Shown in pieces: positions 13,664-21,544 of a DNA stretch of 49,727 nucleotides; position 1 is the stretch's first letter, and each line of letters begins with the position of its first letter. This DNA comes from Candidatus Rifleibacteriota bacterium. GTDB lineage: Bacteria; UBP17; UBA6191; JACPRK01. The notes below the pieces were generated by a model. It was not told where the DNA came from and did not search any database. It worked only from the letters and a program-made list of their open reading frames with translations. The stretch lies in the NCBI GenBank assembly GCA_016213865.1, contig JACQZL010000303.1, forward strand, positions 1-49,727, in the 5' to 3' direction. The position numbers were made by a program, and so were the translations under genes.

Positions 13664-15616
13664 CTACCCCCTCTGGCGCCGGTCGAACCACGCCTGGAAC
13701 ATCAGCACGTTCCAGAGCTGTCGATGCCAGTCCCGCGCGCCCGAGAAGTGCTCCTGCCACTTCTGGACGACCTGCTTGGCATCGAAGAAACCCTCGCGGT
13801 TGAGTCGCGACTCGTTGATGAGCCCCAGGGCCCAGTCCTTGAGCTGTCCGCGGAGCCACTGGGCCACCGGGATTCGCCTCTCGGGGCGGGCCTTTCGGAA
13901 GAGCTTGGGCGGCGCGTAGCGGTCCAGCAGCCGGCGCAGTACGTGCTTACCACGCCGGTCTTGCAGGTTCACGCCGGGGGGGATCCGCAGGCCGAACTCG
14001 AGGACGCGCGGGTCCAGGAGCGGGGTGCGCACCTCGAGCCCGGCCGCAGCGCCCGCCCGGTCGTGCCGCACCAGGACGCAGTCGGGCAGGTACGTGGCCG
14101 CATCGAGGGCCATCATGTGCTGCGGAAACTCGGGGACGTCCGGCCACAGCGAGGGGTCGTCGTAGGCCGTGGCGGGCTCCGTGGCTCCGAGAACGACGCG
14201 GGCGCTGTCCAGCCAGTGCGAGACCAGCAGGTGGTAGAGCGCCTCTTCCTTCTGGGCCAGCAGGATTGCGGCCAACTTGTAGACGCGTTCTCCGGCGCTG
14301 CCGCGGGTGAAGGGCTCTGGCCAGACCGAGCGGGTTGCCTGCAGCCAGCCGTTCCAGCGAGGTGGAGGCACCGCCAAGAGCAGCCGGATGATGGCCTGGC
14401 GCATAACGGGCGAGAGGAGCGTGATCGCGCGCCAGATCAGCCGCTCCAGGTAGTAGCGCGAGTGGCCGCCGAAGACCTCGTCTCCGCCCTCGCCGGAGAG
14501 CGCGAGTGTGACGTGGCGGCGTGCGTACTCGGCCACGAGGAGGGTGGGGATCGTCGAGAAGTCGCCCAACGGCTCGTCGTAGACGTCCGGCAGCCTCTGC
14601 ACGAGGTCGAGGCACTCGCGCTCTCCGAAGATGATCTCCGTGTGGTCCGTCCCCGCGTTGGCCGCCACGATTCGGGCCTGGTGCGATTCGTCCTCCTCGT
14701 CGTCGCGGAAGACGACCGAATAGCTCTTGATGGGCTGCTGTGATTGCGATTGCATCATCGCGGCCAGGATCGAGGAACCCACCCCGCCCGAGAGCAGCAC
14801 CCCCAGCGGGATGCCGGCCGTCGACTGGGCCCGGACCACGTCCTTCAGCAGGGCGTCCAGAGCGTCGACGATCTCCGCCTCGCCGATCTGCAGCAAGCGG
14901 CGAGAGCTCTGCTCTGCCACGAGGCGCATCGACCAGAACTGCTGTTCGGCAACCGCGAATCCGCCCGCCTCTCTTGCCTTGACCGTTACGAGCGTTCCGG
15001 CCGGGACCCGTCGGACCTTGGCGAGGATGCTCCGCGGCGCGGGGATGTAGCCCAGGCGCAGGAGCAGGGCCAGCGACCCGCGATCGACCTCGAACGAAAA
15101 GGCCGGGTGGGACTCCAGCGCGCGCACGTCGGAAGCAAAGAGGAAGGACCGCTCCAGCGTCGCCACGGCCATCGGACGGGTGCCCGCCGGATCCCGGGCC
15201 AGTGCCAAGACGCGCTCGCGGCTATCCCAGGCCGCGAAGGCGAACTGGCCCGCCAGCTTCGGGGCGGTCGCCGCGGGCCCCCAGGCCTCGAGGAGGGCCG
15301 CCAGGGTCTCGGCGTCCGACGGGCCCCGCCACGTCACGCCGTCGAGCTGCTTTCGGAGCGATAGGTGGTTGAGGAGCTCGCCATCGAGGGCAACCAGCCA
15401 GCGCCCCCCCGGCGAGGCCACCGGCTGGAGGGTCTCCGGACCAATGCGACTCGTCGCCAGCAGCCTGTGAGCCAGTCCGGCCCCGCCCGCCTCGTCCATC
15501 CACACGCCATCTCCGTCGCGTCCCCGATGCGCCAACGCCGTCGCCATCTTCACCAGATCGGCCTTCAGGGCCGCGGGGGTGCCTTCGGTCGACAGGATTC
15601 CGGCGATGCCACTCAT
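13664..15616 (-). CDS. Asparagine synthetase (AsnB)-like protein with degenerate active sites
   Basis: The protein is 650 residues from ATG 15616. It has the full AsnB layout: an N-terminal Ntn glutaminase-like domain (~1-220) and a C-terminal ATP-pyrophosphatase-like synthetase domain. Conserved blocks are AHRGRD, FAFAAWDSRERVLALARDP, LALSGEGGDEVFGGHSRYY and LEVRTPLLDPRVLEFGLRIP. Key residues differ. The nucleophile Cys2 is Ser (MSGIAG), the NGE motif reads LDGE, the PP-motif SGGxDS reads SGGVGS (~275), and the KxGF segment near residue 577 reads ARPERRIP. AsnB homologues in sugar clusters often amidate uronic acids or peptides. This copy should not use glutamine normally and may be catalytically dead or altered. 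It lies next to glycan genes. Confidence 0.85.
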   Translation of the reverse strand: MSGIAGILSTEGTPAALKADLVKMATALAHRGRDGDGVWMDEAGGAGLAHRLLATSRIGPETLQPVASPGGRWLVALDGELLNHLSLRKQLDGVTWRGPSDAETLAALLEAWGPAATAPKLAGQFAFAAWDSRERVLALARDPAGTRPMAVATLERSFLFASDVRALESHPAFSFEVDRGSLALLLRLGYIPAPRSILAKVRRVPAGTLVTVKAREAGGFAVAEQQFWSMRLVAEQSSRRLLQIGEAEIVDALDALLKDVVRAQSTAGIPLGVLLSGGVGSSILAAMMQSQSQQPIKSYSVVFRDDEEDESHQARIVAANAGTDHTEIIFGERECLDLVQRLPDVYDEPLGDFSTIPTLLVAEYARRHVTLALSGEGGDEVFGGHSRYYLERLIWRAITLLSPVMRQAIIRLLLAVPPPRWNGWLQATRSVWPEPFTRGSAGERVYKLAAILLAQKEEALYHLLVSHWLDSARVVLGATEPATAYDDPSLWPDVPEFPQHMMALDAATYLPDCVLVRHDRAGAAAGLEVRTPLLDPRVLEFGLRIPPGVNLQDRRGKHVLRRLLDRYAPPKLFRKARPERRIPVAQWLRGQLKDWALGLINESRLNREGFFDAKQVVQKWQEHFSGARDWHRQLWNVLMFQAWFDRRQRG

Positions 15617-15927
15617 CCTTGGCCGAGGATACCAGACAGGCTCGGCTCGTGCAGCGGCGGAGCACCGGCGGGGTGCGTTGGTGGTTCGTGGGTCAACAAC
15701 CGCAACTGGCCTTGTGAGTGACGTAGCGCGGGGGCTTGTCCCCCGCTTGGGAAGCGGTCCGTCGCCCTCTGCGAGCCACAAGCACGTCCTGAGCTTGTCG
15801 AAGGGAGCTCGCCACGGGCTGGAAGCCGCTCGGAGAGCGGGGGACAAGCCCCCGCGCTACCTTCTCTCTTGCTGAGGTCTCCTGAGAGCCATGGATGCGT
15901 GAGACCGGCGTACCCGCCGGCGCCGCT
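15617..15927. other. Intergenic region dominated by a composite palindromic repeat
   Basis: Apart from the family A inverted pair at 15723-15860 I see nothing gene-like. The repeat contains CCTGAGCTTGTCGAAGGG (15788-15805), a short REP-like motif common in unrelated high-GC genomes. Confidence 0.6.
15723..15860. repeat. Composite family A repeat, 24-bp perfect inverted arms
   Basis: The arms at 15723-15746 and 15837-15860 are perfect inverted copies of the 24-bp family A unit starting GTAGCGCGGGGGCTTG. They enclose ~90 bp with a further REP-like motif. The same unit occurs singly at 27921-27944 (one mismatch), interrupted at 3402, and diverged at 1672-1739. Confidence 0.8.
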
Positions 15928-16266
15928 TCACTTCGACGAGTCCTTGCCGGGTAGCGTCCCGTCGACGATGGTCGGCAGGCCGAAGACGGTGTTGTCCCGT
16001 CTAAACCGCTCGACCCGCTCGGCAATCGACGGGCTCTGGTCCGCGGGAGGAGCGCTCGGGGCGGCCGTGGCGGGCGGGGTGTTGCCGCCGTTCGGCAGCG
16101 CCTGACGCTGCTGTGGCGACAGGCCTCCGAGGATCCGGGACAGGTTCGAGGCGGCCTGCTGGCCGGCCGGCCACTCGCAGCCCGCCGTGAGCGTCGAGAG
16201 AGCCAGCAGCGAGCCGACGAACAGGGCGCGGGGGAAGATGGCGTGGGGGTTTCTGGAGGGTGTCAT
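15928..16266 (-). CDS. Small predicted lipoprotein
   Basis: The protein is 112 residues from ATG 16266. It has a basic N-terminus (MTPSRNPHAIFPR), a hydrophobic stretch (ALFVGSLLALSTL) and a lipobox LTAGC, which predicts a type II signal peptide and lipidation at about Cys30. The mature part has a Pro/Ala-rich linker and a short charged C-terminus (IAERVERFRRDNTVFGLPTI). No known domain is recognised. It lies 70 bp downstream of another small lipoprotein gene on the same strand and is probably co-transcribed with it. Confidence 0.6.
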   Translation of the reverse strand: MTPSRNPHAIFPRALFVGSLLALSTLTAGCEWPAGQQAASNLSRILGGLSPQQRQALPNGGNTPPATAAPSAPPADQSPSIAERVERFRRDNTVFGLPTIVDGTLPGKDSSK

Positions 16267-16335
16267 GGCGTTGCTTCCTCGTGACGTGGTCTTGTATGAG
16301 AGCGGGTTGGGGCTTGGGGCTTGGGGCTCGGATAG

Positions 16336-17061
16336 CTACCAACTGCCGCCGGAGCCTCCGTCGAACGTGGGCCCGGCGTCGGGATTGTCCAGGGCCACAC
16401 CGTCCGCGACCGAGGAGGGGGACGGAGAGCCGCCTCCGAGCGAGGGCACAGAGCCAAAGCCGTGTGAGACACTCGGCGCGAACGAGGCCACGAACGGATC
16501 CTGGAGCTCGGAGTCTCCGGGCCTGCTGCTGGAGTCCGAGCCACTTGGTTCCGGTGCGGCACCGGCGTCGGGGTCGCTCAGGTCGGCTCGGGGGGTATCC
16601 GCCGTTCCATTGAAGTAGGGGTTGCCCAGGCCGAGCTGGTACTGGCCGTCGCCGGGGTCGGCGTGGTTTTGCACCGCGGGATCTGACGGCGCGAGGTCTG
16701 CCTCGTCCCCGCCCTCATCCTCGTCTTCATCCTCGTCATCGGTGGAGCTGGTGTCGTGCTGCGTCAGGTTCTGTCCCCCCGTTTGGGGCTTCGTGCCCTG
16801 GGGGCTCTGCGTCTGCGTGGGGGTGGTCGGCGTCGCGTTCTCAGGCGCCACGCTCGTGGGCTTGACGACCGTGGGCGAGGCAGGCGGCCTCTGCGGCTGG
16901 CTGCCGTTCACCCGCGCGGTCTGCACGGCGCTCCCGTTCGGCCGGCTGCTCGAGCTCCCGGCCTGCTTCGAACCGCAGCCGCAGGTCGGCAGTGCCAGCA
17001 CCAGCGCCACGATCCAGAGCGTCATCAGCCAAACCCGTCCGTGTGCTCGTCTCTCGTCCAT
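16336..17061 (-). CDS. Low-complexity predicted lipoprotein
   Basis: The protein is 241 residues from ATG 17061. An N-terminal hydrophobic segment (VWLMTLWIVALVLALPTCGC) ends in a lipobox-like Cys. The mature protein is low in complexity: Ser/Thr/Pro/Gln-rich, with an acidic run at about residue 110 (TDDEDEDEDEGGDEAD) and a Gly/Ser-rich tail. Codon usage is in keeping with a real gene, but the sequence shows no domain. It could be a flexible cell-surface tether. It is followed after 70 bp by the second small lipoprotein gene; the gap contains short GGGGCTTG tandem repeats at ~16304-16331. Confidence 0.55.
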   Translation of the reverse strand: MDERRAHGRVWLMTLWIVALVLALPTCGCGSKQAGSSSSRPNGSAVQTARVNGSQPQRPPASPTVVKPTSVAPENATPTTPTQTQSPQGTKPQTGGQNLTQHDTSSTDDEDEDEDEGGDEADLAPSDPAVQNHADPGDGQYQLGLGNPYFNGTADTPRADLSDPDAGAAPEPSGSDSSSRPGDSELQDPFVASFAPSVSHGFGSVPSLGGGSPSPSSVADGVALDNPDAGPTFDGGSGGSW

Positions 17062-17266
17062 CTCGGGCCTCCTCTTGGTTGTCCGTCACTCTCGGTTTCG
17101 ACGGCCCCCCGAATACCAAGACGGGTGCCAGCGCCGCCACGGGCGACGTTATCCCTGTCGTGATGCTGACTCTCGCACGCCGATGCCGGACGCGGCGCGC
17201 GAGGCCGCTGCCACGATCTTGCGCTCCCCGGCGAGGTCATCGCGCACGCCTTGCGCTGTCCCCTGG

Positions 17267-19204
17267 TTACTGCCACAGCTCGAGGCGGGCAAGCAGGGGG
17301 TGCGGCACCCGGGGGCCGCGAATGGGTATGTAGGTGAGGGTCACCTCGAGCACCCCTCCCGCCAGCAGCCGTCCGTCGAAACCCAGGCTCAAGATCCCCG
17401 AGTACCTGTACGGCACGCCGGGCATTCCGAGCGGCCGATCGGAGGCGGCCATCGCCACCGGCAACGTGAATACTCGCGGACCTGCCGGGGTCCGGACCCG
17501 CACGTCCATCACGTGCCAGGCGCAGAAGTCCCGGACTTCCATGACCCACCACGCCCGCCCTGGACCGAGATGGATCGATCGCGTCCCCGCCGCGGCGGGC
17601 ACCGGGCGGCGCGGTCCGTTTCCACCTGCCGGAAGCTCGAACAACAGCTTGCGACCACGGGGTTTGGGCAGGGTCAACTCCATCTCCGTCACGGGCAGGC
17701 ACTCGGCCGTGACCGGCAACCCCGCGGCGGCAGCCACGAGCCGGTCCGCTCCTCTCGGGGGGCCGGCCAGGAACGGAAAGGCCGCATTCACGGCGGTCAA
17801 ATCATCCAGGAAGTCCGACGATCCGTGGGCCGCAAGGTACGCCGCGGCGTGACGCAACAATAGGAGCGGCATGACCAACCGCGCCAGGTCTCCCGTTGGC
17901 ACTCCTCCCGCGGCCAGCAACTTCTCGGAGCCCTTCAGGTCCCGGGCGAACTGGGTCAATCCGTGCCTGTCGAGCTGGGCCTGGAGCGCCTTCCCCGAGA
18001 GGCCGCTCCACCTCAGCATCCAGTCCAACCGCGACGAGCGCACGGTGCGCGCCAGCGCCTCGAGCCGCGCCAGATGCTGCACCTCTGCCCCCGCCCGGTC
18101 TGAAGGCCGACCTGACGCTTCCAGAGGGACCCGGATCTCGGGCGATGGACCGGCAGCAGGTTCCTCCGGACTCCGGAGCAGCCAGAACAGGACCAACGAC
18201 AGGACCACGAGCACGGCCCCGCCTCCCAGCAGGACAGTCCGCCCGCGCACCGCGGCGGGGTCCCTCGTCCTCGCACCGCCGGCCGGCTGAACCAGCCTTC
18301 GAGTCCGGTTCGGCAACCGCGGTTGTCCGGTCGAACGGGAGCTCGAAGCCGCCGGCTCCGCAGTCTCGTCGGAGTTGGCAGCCCTCTCGAGCAACTCCCG
18401 GACCCGGCGCGCGTCGGGCCTCTTTTCGGGTTTTCTCGCCAGACAGCCGCTGATGACGGCCGCCAGGCCAGGTGGCACGTCCCGTGCCGGAGGCGGCGCG
18501 TCCTCCTCGACCTTGAGGAAGAGCAGCTTCTGCATCGAGCCGCAGTACGGATACGGCAGGTCTCCATGGCAGAGCTCGTAGAGAAGCGTCCCCAGCGAGT
18601 ACAGGTCGCTGGCCGGCGACGCCTTGGCCCCGCCGATCACTTCCGGCGCCATGTAGATGGGGGTGCCGACGCCCACACCTTCGGCCGTCAGCGCCTGTTC
18701 GGTCACGAGTGGCCGCGCCAGTCCGAAGTCCGAGATCTTGACAGCGTCGTCGTTTCCCAGGAGGACGTTACCGGGCTTCAGGTCGCGGTGGATGACGTCC
18801 CGGCCGTGCAAGTACTCGAGCCCCTGCGCGATGGCCAGCCCGATCCGGGTGGTCTCGGGATACGACAGGCGGCCCTGCTCCCGGAACTGGCCTGCCAGGT
18901 CGCTTCCCTCGATGTACTCCATCACGAGGTACGGGGTCCCGTCGAGGCTGCCGGCGTCGAAGACAGGCAGGACTCGCGGGTGGGCCAGCGAGGCCAACAG
19001 GCGCGCCTCGCGCACGAAGCGGGCGACCTCGCCCGTCTCCCAGTGGCTTCCCGAGCGGGTCAGCACCTTGATCGCCACCAGGCGGTTCAAGGCGTGCTGC
19101 CGGGCCAGGTAGACCTTGCCGTAGGCCCCGGCACCCAGGATGCGAACGAACTGGTAAGACTCGAGGAACTGTTGCTGGTCGACCGGTGGCCCGAGGCTCA
19201 CCAT
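17267..19204 (-). CDS. Membrane-anchored Hanks-type Ser/Thr protein kinase
   Basis: The protein is 645 residues from ATG 19204. The kinase domain spans ~17-275 and all catalytic motifs are intact: Gly loop GAGAYGKVYLA (24-34), VAIK lysine (46), HRDLKPGN (139-146), DFG (159-161) and MAPE (185-188). A Ser/Pro/Arg-rich linker leads to one membrane helix (~323-344, LLGGGAVLVVLSLVLFWLLR). The C-terminal ~300 residues would be outside the cytoplasm and form an unrecognised domain. The gene overlaps the upstream FHA/sigma-54 activator gene by 7 bp. This suggests that the kinase phosphorylates a partner read by the FHA domain, linking an outside signal to transcription. Confidence 0.9.
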   Translation of the reverse strand: MVSLGPPVDQQQFLESYQFVRILGAGAYGKVYLARQHALNRLVAIKVLTRSGSHWETGEVARFVREARLLASLAHPRVLPVFDAGSLDGTPYLVMEYIEGSDLAGQFREQGRLSYPETTRIGLAIAQGLEYLHGRDVIHRDLKPGNVLLGNDDAVKISDFGLARPLVTEQALTAEGVGVGTPIYMAPEVIGGAKASPASDLYSLGTLLYELCHGDLPYPYCGSMQKLLFLKVEEDAPPPARDVPPGLAAVISGCLARKPEKRPDARRVRELLERAANSDETAEPAASSSRSTGQPRLPNRTRRLVQPAGGARTRDPAAVRGRTVLLGGGAVLVVLSLVLFWLLRSPEEPAAGPSPEIRVPLEASGRPSDRAGAEVQHLARLEALARTVRSSRLDWMLRWSGLSGKALQAQLDRHGLTQFARDLKGSEKLLAAGGVPTGDLARLVMPLLLLRHAAAYLAAHGSSDFLDDLTAVNAAFPFLAGPPRGADRLVAAAAGLPVTAECLPVTEMELTLPKPRGRKLLFELPAGGNGPRRPVPAAAGTRSIHLGPGRAWWVMEVRDFCAWHVMDVRVRTPAGPRVFTLPVAMAASDRPLGMPGVPYRYSGILSLGFDGRLLAGGVLEVTLTYIPIRGPRVPHPLLARLELWQ

Positions 19205-20529
19205 GGCAAGCCGTGGCGCCTCATCCTCTCGCGCAGCGTGTTGGGCACGATGCCGAGGAGCTTGGCTGCGCGGGTCTTGTTGCCCTCACAGAGGGCCAGC
19301 GTGGCCTGGATCGCTTCCCGCTCGATGTCGTCGAGGGTGCGCCCCTGCAGTCCGCTCGTCGCACGGTCGAACGTGCGCTCGTCCGCCATCAGCATCAGGT
19401 CGGCGGGGGTCATCGACGGACCGGTGCAGAGAGCCGCGGCACGCTCGAGGACGTTCCGCAACTCGCGGACATTGCCCTTCCAGGCCAGCGAGCCCAGCAC
19501 CGTCACCGCCTCGGACGAGAGGCCACGGAGCTGCGGCGGTGCGCTGCCGGCCTCGCGCGCGCGCCCGAGCAGCCGTTCGCAGAGCAGCGGCAGATCCTCG
19601 AGCCGCTCGCGCAGGGGTGGCAGGCGTACCTGCACCTGGGCCACCCGATAGTACAGGTCCTCGCGGAAGGTCCCCTTGGCGGCCATCTCCTTGAGGTCGC
19701 GGTGCGTGGCCGCCACCAGTCGAAAGTCGACCGGGACATATGTGCTGGAGCCCAGCCTGCGGACCTCGCGCTGCTCCAGCACGCGCAGCAGTTTCGGCTG
19801 CAGCTCCAGCGGCAGCTCGCCGATCTCGTCCAGGAAGACCGTCCCCCCACGGGCCTGCTCGAAGATGCCCGCGCGCCGCCCCGTCGCCCCGGTGAAGGCG
19901 CCGGGTTCGTGGCCGAAGAGGTCGCTGCCGGCCAGCTCCCGATCCAACGCGCCGCAATCGAGCGGCAGAAACGGGGCCGCCGAGCGCCGCGACTGCGCAT
20001 GGAGCGCGCGGGCAGCCAGCTCCTTGCCCGTGCCTGTCTCGCCCGAGATGAGGAGCGCGATCTCGGTCTGGGCCATCCGGGCCAGCACCCCGAACAACCG
20101 CCGCATCGCCAGACTCGAGCCAACCAGCTCGCCGAAGACCGGCTCGGTGCTGGTCAGCGCCAGCATTGCGTCCTCACAGGGCGCCAGCACCAGCTCGGTC
20201 CGCCCCACCCGCACGTGCGCGCCCGGGCCGACGAACGCCTCCCGAACGCGCTGGGCGGCCAGGAACGTCCCGTTCGTCGAACCCAGATCTCGCAGCGTCA
20301 CACCGCCGCCCGTGCGGACCAGCTCGGCGTGCCGCCTGGAGACGCTCGAGTCTGTGAGGACGAGGCCGTTCGACGCGTCCGTGCCGATCGCCAGGCGCTC
20401 TCCGTCCAGAAAGGCCTCGCGTCCGAGGTCGGGCCCCTCGACGACCATGACCCGGACCCTGTCCGGCAAGACCCGCGACACCGTGAAGCGCTCGTCCGTC
20501 AGGGGCTCGGTTGTCGGCGACTGCGCCAT
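19198..20529 (-). CDS. FHA-domain sigma-54 dependent transcription activator
   Basis: The protein is 443 residues from ATG 20529 (MAQSPTTEPLTDERF); the longer frame upstream covers a repeat and is rejected. An FHA domain at ~30-115 carries the phosphothreonine-binding signature (VSRRHAEL, GSTNGTFL). The AAA+ domain has Walker A GETGTGKE (163-170), the sigma-54 contact loop GAFTGA (210-215), Walker B GGTVFLDEIGE and sensor LVAATHRDL. The C-terminus ends in a Fis-type helix-turn-helix (KTRAAKLLGIVPNTLRERMRR). It therefore activates sigma-54 RNA polymerase when its FHA domain senses phosphorylation, most likely by the kinase encoded by the next, overlapping gene. Targets are not visible in the window. 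Confidence 0.92.
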   Translation of the reverse strand: MAQSPTTEPLTDERFTVSRVLPDRVRVMVVEGPDLGREAFLDGERLAIGTDASNGLVLTDSSVSRRHAELVRTGGGVTLRDLGSTNGTFLAAQRVREAFVGPGAHVRVGRTELVLAPCEDAMLALTSTEPVFGELVGSSLAMRRLFGVLARMAQTEIALLISGETGTGKELAARALHAQSRRSAAPFLPLDCGALDRELAGSDLFGHEPGAFTGATGRRAGIFEQARGGTVFLDEIGELPLELQPKLLRVLEQREVRRLGSSTYVPVDFRLVAATHRDLKEMAAKGTFREDLYYRVAQVQVRLPPLRERLEDLPLLCERLLGRAREAGSAPPQLRGLSSEAVTVLGSLAWKGNVRELRNVLERAAALCTGPSMTPADLMLMADERTFDRATSGLQGRTLDDIEREAIQATLALCEGNKTRAAKLLGIVPNTLRERMRRHGLPW

Positions 20530-20958
20530 CGGCAGAATCGTAGCACGGGGCGGTGTCGCACGCAGGATTCCGGCGAAGCCCAATACCCATGAATCGAATC
20601 TCTTCTGGTTGTACTTCTTTGCCAATCGGGAGCTTCGCCCCGAACCCCGACCAAGGGATTGCATCCCTTGGAACCCGCGATGATTGCGGGGTCCAGGGGC
20701 GAGCATCGTCCCTGGTGAGGTCTGGAGCGAAGCCCCAGCAGGGACATGAAGTACCGCTAGTTAGTGGTATTGGAGGTAAGACCCGCGCCGAAGCACTGCT
20801 CTGGGTCTCCGGCCTCGGGTCCCTGGCGGCCCCAGCTTCGCAAGGCACCTGGCTCGTGCGCGTCACGAGATCTGTCCTCCCTCGCCGTCCCCGAAATCTC
20901 CACTTTGCACTCTTCTGTTCTCTGTCTCCCGGTCAGCCTCCCCTCCAGCCGGCGGTCC
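20530..20958. other. Intergenic region between divergent genes, with family B repeat
   Basis: No gene is seen. The region holds a family B hairpin repeat (20627-20700). The rest should contain the promoter of the FHA/kinase operon, though I cannot pick a convincing -24/-12 or -35/-10 site on the minus strand. Confidence 0.5.
20627..20700. repeat. Family B hairpin repeat, copy 1
   Basis: The element contains CGGGAGCTTCGCCCCG, then GAACCCCGACC and the perfect hairpin AAGGGATTGCATCCCTT, and then GGAACCC. The same architecture recurs at 23134-23185 with different stem sequences. Confidence 0.6.
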
Positions 20959-21003
20959 TTGACACCTATTGTCGCATTGTGGTACCTTGATTCCACATCA
21001 AGG
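20959..21003 (+). promoter_or_regulatory. Promoter and candidate operator of the Rrf2 gene
   Basis: A consensus -35 TTGACA (20959-20964) is followed after 18 bp by TACCTT (20983-20988). The inverted repeat CCTTGA-N7-TCAAGG (20985-20990 and 20998-21003) overlaps the -10 region and the ribosome binding site. It is a plausible site for autorepression by the Rrf2 protein. Confidence 0.5.
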
Positions 21004-21010
21004 CGACCGT

Positions 21011-21544
21011 ATGACCCGTTCTGGCTTGCTCAGGTTCTCCGATGCGGCTTCACTGGCCCTCCACGCGGTGGCGGTGATGGCCGCGCGTCCCGAGCGGCTG
21101 CTCACCAATCGCGAGATCGCCAGGACCCTCGGCTGCTCGGCCGACCACCTGGCGAAGGTGCTCCAACGGCTGACCAAGGCTCGCCTGGTCGAATCGGTGC
21201 GCGGCCCCAAAGGGGGCGTACAGCTTGCCCGGGAGCCGGCCCTCACGTCTCTCTTGCAGGTGTACGAGGCGATCGAGGGGCCACTCGTGGCCAGCGGGTG
21301 CCTTCTGGGCCAGCCGGTCTGTTCAGGGAAGAACTGCATCGTGGATGAGCTGGTCTGCAATCTGGGAGGGCAGATGATGGCCTACCTGGCCGGCACGCGC
21401 CTCGACCAGTTGCGGGCCTTTCGGGATCACGAGGCCCCGGCGACCGCCGCGCCGCCCGCGATCGCGACGGCCGCACCCAACGCCGGCACGCGCCGCAAGC
21501 CGGCCGGGTCGCCAGGAAGGAGAAACCGATGCGCCGAAGAGTGA
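21011..21544 (+). CDS. Rrf2-family Fe-S transcription regulator
   Basis: The protein is 177 residues from ATG 21011, preceded by AAGG. The N-terminal winged helix is typical of Rrf2 proteins: ALHAVAVMA, LLTNREIARTLGCSADHLAKVLQRL and the wing VRGPKGGVQLA. Three cysteines follow as C97-x6-C104-x4-C109 (GCLLGQPVCSGKNC), the position and approximate spacing of the [2Fe-2S] ligands of NsrR/IscR-type members. It is therefore probably a redox, nitric-oxide or iron-sulfur sensor. The C-terminus has an Ala/Pro/Arg-rich tail. The downstream dicluster Fe-S protein gene overlaps it by 16 nt and is the likely target, together with its own promoter. Confidence 0.88.
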   Translation: MTRSGLLRFSDAASLALHAVAVMAARPERLLTNREIARTLGCSADHLAKVLQRLTKARLVESVRGPKGGVQLAREPALTSLLQVYEAIEGPLVASGCLLGQPVCSGKNCIVDELVCNLGGQMMAYLAGTRLDQLRAFRDHEAPATAAPPAIATAAPNAGTRRKPAGSPGRRNRCAEE

